11,131 nt of DNA, from contig JAOXYC010216017.1 of the NCBI GenBank assembly GCA_028565715.1, forward strand, positions 1 through 11,131. Reading direction: 5' to 3'. Source of the DNA: Phoronis pallida (taxonomy: Eukaryota > Phoronida > Phoronidae). A program made the position numbers and the translations under genes. Shown here one piece after another: positions 6,149 to 11,131 of this stretch (positions within the stretch are counted from its first letter, which is position 1; each line of letters begins with the position of its first letter). The notes beneath the pieces were generated by a model. It was not told the origin of the DNA and searched no databases. It worked only from the letters and a program-made list of their open reading frames with translations.

Positions 6149-7026
6149 CCACATTCAAATTGGGGGGGGTCTCGAAGACCCCCGGGGAGCAGCCATATCT
6201 ATAAGGAGATAGTATGTAAGAAGGTGCGACTCTCTCCTAGACAAGTTCGACATGTGCTCCCAGGCCAACCAACCACATCTGGTTCAAATACTGGATCGAG
6301 ATTCACTTGCCAAATCTGGGAGATTCCAAATTTAACATTATATATACAACAATTATACAAGCGTTCCAGATGGGCCATCTGGTTTTCATATCTGGGAGAC
6401 AGGCTTTTTAATGGATTAATTTAGCATCTAAATACTGGAGACACCCGGCTAATCCGGGAGACTTGGCAGCCTTGGCTCCCCTGCCAAAACACAAATTCTT
6501 CCAAGGGACACAATCTATCCGTTTCACAAACTCTTGTCCGCTTTCAAGAAATGTTTATCTTTCAAACAATACATCCAGTAACACTCAAAACATCCTACCT
6601 TCTCTAAAAGAACAAAGAAAAGTCAGCAGTTTTCCAAAATCTGACATGTACTTATGCCACCATTTTATTGTGCAGAGACAGCAGTCGGAAATGATGTCAT
6701 TCCTCCGATTGGGGGTGTGTTCATGTTACTGCTTTCTTATTGGCCGATTGCTGTCTGCGGATTTAGGAAAACTGATGACTTTTCTTTGTTTTTTTAGAGA
6801 AGGTAGGATGTTTTGAGTGTTACTGGATGTATTGTTTGAAAGCGGACAAGAGTTTGTGAAACGGATAGATTGTGTCCCTTGGAGGTATTTGTGTTTTGGC
6901 AGGGGAGCACATTTCGGACTTGTCTAGGAGAGAGTCCCACCTTCTTATATACTATCTCCTTATAGGGATGGCTGCTCCCCGGGGGTCTCCCCTGGCCCCC
7001 GGGCTGCCCCCCCAAATTCGGAACAC
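6149..7026. mobile_element. Long fold-back (palindromic) element
   Basis: Left arm 6149-6645 and right arm 6752-7026 are inverted repeats, once the 6262-6474 insertion and its duplicated GCTCCC are removed from the left arm. Each arm is about 275 bases and highly similar. Shared stretches include CCCCCGGGGAGCAGCCAT, CTCTCCTAGACAAGT, GACACAATCTATCCGTTTCA and ACATCCAGTAACACTCAAAA. The left arm has an extra ~18 bases near 6549-6566 that look like a local duplication of CTTTCAA. The spacer is about 106 bases. No protein is encoded. It may be a foldback/MITE element or two head-to-head copies of one repeat. Confidence 0.85.
6262..6474 (-). mobile_element. Miniature element (CAAGGCTGCC family), copy B, nested
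   Basis: It is flanked by GCTCCC on both sides (6256-6261 and 6475-6480). Its reverse complement starts CAAGGCTGCCAAGTCTCCC and ends GGTTGGTTGGCCT, as in copy A. It shares GGAGATTCCAAATTTAACAT and CATCTGGTTTTCATATC with copy A but has ~25 more bases, mainly an AT-rich ATATATACAACAATTATA insert near 6340. It sits inside the left arm of the fold-back element, whose right arm shows the uninterrupted site. Confidence 0.88.
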
Positions 7027-7145
7027 CAGTGGGCACAACTCCCACCACAATTGCACAAAGTTTGTTGTGTCCACAAAGGGCCAAAGCAAGGCACTTCTCC
7101 CCTCTGATATTTCTATCAACAGTGTTACCGGACTTCTCAACTTAT

Positions 7146-7184
7146 TTACGTGACAAGATCGTGGTTTCTCTACCAACGTCCAAT
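7146..7184 (+). promoter_or_regulatory. CRE-like and CCAAT motifs upstream of MRRF
   Basis: TTACGTGAC at 7146-7154 resembles an ATF/CREB half-site, and GTCCAATCA places a CCAAT box at 7180-7184, about 180 bases before the MRRF ATG. This could be a proximal promoter if MRRF lacks an upstream exon. The motifs are short and could be chance. Confidence 0.3.
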
Positions 7185-7364
7185 CACCGCCAAGTATTCC
7201 TGTTCAATTAGCTTTTGATCAAATTCAAGAAATGATCACGGCCATATGTGAAATGATGCATTTTTTGTGTGTATAGGAGGTACATGCCTTACTAAATTTG
7301 TTGTCTTTTGAATTGCTTACTGTACAATCATTTTATTTTATACTGTCAGAAAAAACACACAAAA

Positions 7365-7593
7365 ATGTCTTTGCTAAGAACGTCAAGCTTCCTGAATATC
7401 ATTGCAAGAAGACCAGCGATTCTAACTTGTCAGTGTGTTACTAGAAGCTCACAGAATTCAACTGTTCATCGAATAGTTACTCCAGCATTTTCCACAAGCT
7501 GTTTGGGTACAACATTTCTCGAGAACACTGACAGTAAAAGAAGTTTTCCATTGCTGAATCACGCTAGGTGCTATTCTAAAAAAGCAAAGACAG
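7365..7593 (+). CDS. MRRF: MRRF coding exon 1 (mitochondrial targeting region)
   Basis: It begins with ATG in AAAAATGTC and has 76 codons plus one base of a glycine codon. The donor ACAG|GTAAAG is at 7594. MSLLRTSSFLNIIARR can form an amphipathic basic helix, and the exon ends YSKKAKT, near the expected processing and linker zone. The sequence is poorly conserved, as import peptides are. Confidence 0.88.
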
Positions 7594-10500
7594 GTAAAGA
7601 ATTAAGATGTTGATTCGTTTTAATCAATTAAAAATTATAATTTTCAGAAATAATCAACATACAAGTTCTCTCATCAACTTTTGATATTTTAAAGAAATAA
7701 AAACATCCTTCACCAGTTGAAAATTACTAAATTGCTAAAGTGCTTAAATATAGCGCTTTTTTATTCAAAGTGCTTCACAATTCTCAACATCATTATCCAG
7801 GCTCCTGATCCATTCACTTATTAGCATTATATAATAATATAATATAAGAAAAGGTCTCATTGGCGAAACAGAACTTAGTTCAAGAAAAAGATATTTAAGC
7901 CAGCCTGTCTAATTTTAGTGAAAAATGGTGTCTCATGGATAGAGATTGAAAAACAAAAATGTAAAAAATGGAAGTGATTGGAGAAAAATTATATAAAAAG
8001 ATGAACATATTTAAAATAAAATACTTTAAAATGACGCGTTATCGGTATAAAATGAGGCTAAAATTTATTGCAAACGTTATGAGCAATAGCCCTTCTTCAG
8101 TACAACTACAAATCACAGAGAAAAATAATAGTAATTAGTGTTTTTGATATTAATATTAATTCATTGTATACGATTGTCCTATCACTCTAACCTATTTTCT
8201 CTCAGGAGGAAAAAAATCTAAAACAGTGAAGCCAAAGGTTGAGCTGAGCTCAGAAGAGTTGAATACAGTGTTTGATCATGACGTCTTCAAACATCAACTT
8301 GAACAGACTCTCACAGAACTGAAGCAAAGTTACGCCAAACAACTCACACTTAGGACAACTACAGGTATTTTGCTATTGGGGCCCATAAACCATTATCCAT
8401 TGTTTGTGCTATTTACTCACAGGGCCCTCACTCGACTTTGGGGACTGGGGCCTGTGCATTCAGAGGGGGGAATTTTCGCATCTTTCTGTTAGCAAGGGGG
8501 AATGTTCGCAGCCTTTTTTGATACAAGGAGATTTTGTTTAAGTTGATTTTTTTTAAGATTTAACAAAAAGATTTAAGGATTTTTTGAGAATTGCTCTTAA
8601 TTACTTTGGAAATCCAATTTTGGGTTGCTCAAACATAAACTTTTTGTGTTTAAACAAGACTTGTTAAGGTATATTCAACCTCACTTTTAAAGGGGGAATT
8701 TTTTCACTTTTGGGGGAAATTTTGGGTCACTTCTGGGGGGAATTCCATGTGATTTTGGTATAAATTTGAGGGGGGAAGCAGCCTTGTAACGGCCTCAAAA
8801 TCAGGTCGTCCAGGGCCCTGACTCACACTGCACTTTAACTCATTCAAGAGGTCTCACATTCAGCACCCACACAAAGACCAAGTAAACACAATTAAGTCCG
8901 GGCGCTCACCAGCCATTGTTCGATCTTAGATAGCATCACGTGGAAACCCTACCCCATAGGCGAGATTCTTATACCAGATCCTGTAGGTTATGACTAAAAT
9001 GAAAGCTACCGTACACACCCTGGTATAAGCCCGTGGGCTTGTGGATTGGGAGTTCCCAAAAAACTATGTTGAGCTTATACCTGAGTGGGGTTTTACATGA
9101 TGAGTGTATCTATCACCAATGTAATTTGTTTTATTTTCGATAATACACAGTGCGACAAAAAATGGTTGAATACAATTACTTCATCAGAAAAGTGCTCTGT
9201 GCATTTGTCAATGCGTTCTAACACATGGTTACAGTAAACATTACGACATGCTCATGACGCGTGATTTGAATGTTTTTGTTCACGAATATTGTAGAAAGGA
9301 ATAGTTTAAGTTTGTCAGAAAAAAATTAAATTGTGAGTGTCTAGAATTCTACACTGTCTCGTTCTATGACTTGTCAAGATCGGAACTACTTATAATTTCT
9401 TTCATAACATCACCAAAGGCTTGGTTATGAAATACATTTTAAATTCGTTCCGATCATGATGTCGTGGAACATTGTCGTGGAATTCTCTATTAACAGACTG
9501 GTCCACAAAAAAGGTCACTCAACATAAATAAAAATATCTTTGTAAAAACAGTTTTTTGAAAAAGAACAAAACAAAAACGACTGATTTCAAATTAAAAGCA
9601 TACATGTTTCTGAACTTCCAGGTTCCATGCTCACTGCAGTAATGAAATTTTGGCGCAATTATTCTATTCAAACTCAATAAAATTGTTTTTGTTTTGTTCA
9701 TTTCTACGCTGCTCACCGGAGGAAATTTAATTTTTTTTTTTTTTTTTCAATTCAAATTTACATTTATCAGACACAAGTGGGCACAATTTCAAGAAATTCT
9801 TCATTTTCCAGAAAATTGTTCCCAAAACATGTTTTGTGAGCCACCCTGTATGTGATGTTTCTTGGTTTCAGCATCCTTTGAACAGCTAGTCATTCACACA
9901 GATGATGGTAAATTTCCTCTCATTCAACTTGCACAGATTACACAGAAAAGTCCACAACTACTCATCATAAACATGGCTTCAACACCTCAGGTATACTGTT
10001 TTTATTATGCGCCCACATATATAATATGTGGGTGCATATTGCGATAGGCTAAGGCGTCGGCGGCGTTGCGCATTTGGTTTCCGTTCGATAACTCAAAAAC
10101 GCTTTGACCAATTTTGACGAAACTTTGTATACTTGTTCCTGGCATAAAGATGGCAAATGCTTTTGATTTCTGTCATGTTCCGACTAAAGGTGTGCCCACT
10201 GGTGGCTGTTTGTTTGTTGTGTGTTATCTCACTGTACACATTTGGTTTCTGCGCTTTACTCTAGAACGCTTTGATGAATTTTGACAACACTTTATACTTG
10301 TTCCTGGCATAAAAATAACAGCTGCTATTTCCGTCATGTTTGGACTGCAGGTGTGCCCCCTGGTGGCATTTTGTAGACATTATCATTGTTTGACAAACAA
10401 TGGCGGTGGCGCATATCAATTGCGTAGCTCTTGTTTCTTATATTAATTGAAATTACCTCTTATTTTTTAATTCATTCAAACATATTTTTTTTATAAAAAA

Positions 10501-10985
10501 GGGTTCAAATCTGGGCCTTACACAGGTCTACACAAGCTTTGGACATTTAAAAGGAGTAAAAAAATTCAACCCATTCCTATTCTATTTTCTCAATAAACAC
10601 TACATTTTTTCTATTTTTGCTCTGTTTTCAATGTTTTTTTTGCCAACTTCTTTAAAGCCCAGAATTAAACTCCATGTGCAATTAATGGTCTGTATGTATT
10701 TTAAGTAACCGGAAATTTCAAAAGATTTCATGCAGTGTTAATAAACAAGTGAATATTAGTTTTTAACTAAAAATTAATATAATAAAAAAGCTTTTGATAA
10801 ACATTTTTTTTATATCACAATGCATAGTTGCGGATTCAAGAAGAAGTCTGTTATTTTCCTTGTATTTGAAATATTGTCTTTCAACTGTTTCAGTATGTTA
10901 CCGCAATCAAACACTCCATAGAGGGCTCTGGATTGAATGTCAACCCACAACAGGAAGGCACATCGTTATTTGTTCCAGTACCAAA
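7365..10985 (+). CDS. MRRF: MRRF, mitochondrial ribosome recycling factor, 5' part (four exons, 3' end outside window)
   Basis: The spliced product is the N-terminal ~199 residues of the mitochondrial ribosome recycling factor. Known role: after termination it splits mitochondrial ribosomes together with mtEFG2. Seen: exons 7365-7593, 8206-8364, 9872-9990 and 10894-10985, all GT-AG and phase-consistent. Residues 1-52 lack acidic residues and contain R5, R15, R16, R27 and R36, a typical matrix import peptide. Residues ~92-129 are helix 1 of domain I, ending KQLTLRTT. Residues ~130-199 are domain II, with KSPQLLIINMAS, IEGSGLNVNPQQEGT and LFVPVP matching the vertebrate KSPQLILVNMAS, GMNLNPEVEGT and IRVPIP blocks. 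The remaining ~80 residues (helices 2 and 3 of domain I) lie to the right. The start at 7365 has A at -3 and follows a splice acceptor; an in-frame ATG at 7308 is less likely. Confidence 0.94.
7738..7820. repeat. Possible dispersed repeat with AGCGCTTTT...AAAGTGCTT core
   Basis: AAATATAGCGCTTTTTTATT is followed by AAAGTGCTTCACA, then CTCCTGATCCATTCACTT. The TATAGCGCTTTT/AAAGCGCTTTACA pattern is common in dispersed repeats of marine animals (recollection, not searched). Only one copy occurs here, so this is tentative. Confidence 0.3.
8055..8110 (-). repeat. Degenerate CTGAAGAAGGGC...ACGTT module
   Basis: The minus strand reads ACTGAAGAAGGGC, loop TATT, GCTCATAACGTTTGC, AATAAA, with a short GGGC/GCTC stem. 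It resembles the CTGATGAAG...CGAAACGT modules seen in Penelope-like and related retroelement repeats, but the GAAAC core is replaced by ATAAC. Low confidence. Confidence 0.3.
8206..8364 (+). CDS. MRRF: MRRF exon 2
   Basis: The acceptor TTTTCTCTCAG ends at 8205 and the donor ACAG|GTATTT is at 8365. It encodes about residues 77-129: a lysine-rich linker GKKSKTVKPK, then domain I helix 1 (HQLEQTLTELKQSYAKQ) and LRTTT before the split alanine. The GTG at 8226 is internal, not a start. Confidence 0.92.
8420..8820 (+). mobile_element. hAT-like non-autonomous DNA element, copy 2
   Basis: This 401-bp element runs from CAGGGCCCTC at 8420 to GGGCCCTG at 8820. ACTCA stands immediately on both sides (8415-8419 and 8821-8825), a perfect 5-bp target duplication. 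It is the inverted counterpart of 2979-3368. Six G5-6-AA motifs, all in the same direction, lie at about 8464, 8497, 8692, 8713, 8736 and 8770, in two groups near the ends. It has no coding capacity. The intact duplication argues it is the younger copy. Confidence 0.87.
9148..9848. mobile_element. Candidate decayed Tc1/mariner-like element
   Basis: The left end TACACAGTGCGACAAAAAATG and the inverted right end TACAGGGTGGCTCACAAAAC share a TACA(CA)G...GTG...ACAAAA...ATG pattern, with ACAATT further in. Both follow TA. CAGGGTGGCTCACAAAA-type ends are typical of mariners. The arms are too diverged for certainty and no transposase reading frame is visible. Confidence 0.3.
9872..9990 (+). CDS. MRRF: MRRF exon 3
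   Basis: The acceptor TTGGTTTCAG ends at 9871 and the donor CTCAG|GTATAC is at 9991. Forty residues (about 130-169) start domain II: SFEQLVIHTDDGKFPL, then QLAQITQKSPQLLIINMAS, a near match to vertebrate MRRF. It leaves in phase 0. Confidence 0.94.
10011..10034. repeat. Near-palindrome at the left end of a repeat block
   Basis: GCCCACATAT pairs with ATATGTGGGTGC across ATA, giving a 10-bp arm hairpin just left of the tandem repeat. Confidence 0.65.
10071..10367 (+). repeat. Two degenerate ~168-bp tandem units
   Basis: Unit 1 (10071-10206) and unit 2 (10239-10367) begin CATTTGGTTTC and end GTGTGCCC(A/C)CTGGTGGC. They share AACGCTTTGA, AATTTTGAC, ACTTGTTCCTGGCATAAA and GTCATGTT. Left and right margins carry GCGCATTTGG and GCGCATATCAATTGCG. 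The CAAAAACGCTTTGACC wording is familiar from dispersed animal repeats (recollection). The divergence between units shows an old duplication. Confidence 0.8.
10894..10985 (+). CDS. MRRF: MRRF exon 4
   Basis: The acceptor CAACTGTTTCAG ends at 10893. The exon runs YVTAIKHSIEGSGLNVNP to LFVPVP, then AA of a lysine codon, with donor GTATGTC at 10986 (phase 2). It completes domain II. The following exon (V-T-R-E-H-R-like in vertebrates) is not in the window. Confidence 0.92.
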
Positions 10986-11131
10986 GTATGTCTGTGGTTG
11001 ACTTAGTGAAAGGGGGTCACAGTTCTGTCAAAGTCGGGTTGAACACAGATTTGTAGTTTTTAAACTAGCGCGTTTTGTTGGCTAATTTTTGGCTTGAAAT
11101 ACTCATATTGGTGTGCTCTATCCTATTCAAA
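10986..11131 (+). other. MRRF intron 4, partial
   Basis: It starts with donor GTATGTC at 10986 and runs off the window. No acceptor or exon is seen. Confidence 0.8.

Larger units (their letters stand above)
5401..7349. other. Interval between XAB2 and MRRF coding exons (repeat nest)
   Basis: This has no protein-coding exon that I can support. It holds a SINE copy (5488-5655), an ACGC microsatellite (5749-5762), two copies of a ~0.2 kb element (5890-6076, 6262-6474), a tRNA-Gly-like remnant (6083-6142) and a fold-back element (6149-7026). Positions 7030-7349 look like single-copy proximal sequence. If MRRF has an upstream untranslated exon, most of this is a 5' UTR intron. Confidence 0.7.
7594..8205 (+). 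other. MRRF intron 1
   Basis: This is a 612-base AT-rich intron. It holds two weak repeat-like segments: 7738-7820, with an AGCGCTTTT/AAAGTGCTT pairing, and 8055-8110, with a CTGAAGAAGGGC module on the minus strand. Nothing else is recognised. Confidence 0.85.
8365..9871 (+). other. MRRF intron 2
   Basis: This is a 1,507-base intron. A hAT-like element fills 8420-8820, starting 56 bases after the donor. Positions 9148-9848 may be a decayed Tc1/mariner-type element, and there is a 17-base T run at 9731-9747. In 8826-9147 I see only a small AAGCCCGTGGGCTT palindrome near 9027. Confidence 0.85.
9991..10893 (+). other. MRRF intron 3
   Basis: This is a 903-base intron. The left half carries a palindrome (10011-10034) and a two-unit tandem repeat (10071-10367). 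Positions 10440-10890 are AT-rich with no recognised feature apart from a small TTAGTTTTTAACTAA-type palindrome near 10757. Confidence 0.85.

Noticed and set aside
6463-7084. Overlapping open frames of about 96-117 residues on both strands
   Set aside because: They are translations of the two arms of the fold-back element; frames appear on both strands because the arms are inverted copies.
8226-8492. MRRF exon 2 read as a separate 88-residue gene starting at GTG
   Set aside because: The frame begins inside exon 2 and continues past the splice donor into the hAT-like element; the real exon is 8206-8364.

Overview
This window is AT-rich, intron-bearing animal nuclear DNA, probably from a marine invertebrate; the phylum cannot be fixed from the sequence alone. 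It holds parts of two conserved housekeeping genes arranged head to head. All remaining sequence is introns and a promoter-side interval packed with small transposon-derived repeats. There is no operon structure and no bacterial-type gene.

Left half, minus strand: the 5' part of XAB2 (SYF1), a HAT-repeat pre-mRNA splicing factor that also takes part in transcription-coupled repair. Six exons are readable (5042-5013, 2906-2758, 2336-2213, 1796-1599, 1007-873, 306-142). They join in one frame with consensus splice sites and give about the first 267 residues; the rest lies beyond position 1. The first coding exon is only ten codons and sits 2.1 kb from the second. The end of exon 6, with its splice donor, is partly duplicated in tandem at 1-71.

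Right half, plus strand: the 5' part of MRRF, the mitochondrial ribosome recycling factor. Four exons are readable (7365-7593, 8206-8364, 9872-9990, 10894-10985). They cover the import peptide, the first helix of domain I and all of domain II; the C-terminal helices lie beyond the right edge. A good splice acceptor just before the ATG suggests an untranslated exon further upstream, possibly near a YY1-like site at 5364. In that case the two genes would share a divergent promoter region around 5.05-5.4 kb.

Between and inside the genes: two inverted copies of a ~0.4 kb hAT-like non-autonomous element (2979-3368 and 8420-8820); two inverted copies of a ~0.2 kb element with 5-6 bp target duplications (5890-6076 and 6262-6474); a long fold-back element at 6149-7026 whose left arm is interrupted by the second of these while the right arm preserves the empty site; several tRNA-derived SINE-like pieces (3888-4066, 4196-4369, 5488-5655, 6083-6142); a probable non-LTR retrotransposon tail (3546-3690); a perfect 36-bp hairpin (1074-1203); a two-unit tandem repeat (10071-10367); and weaker candidates.

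The two genes act in different compartments (nuclear spliceosome, mitochondrial ribosome), and nothing beyond adjacency links them. I found no undescribed multi-gene system. The best material for follow-up is the nested, datable set of miniature elements in the 5.9-7.0 kb interval.
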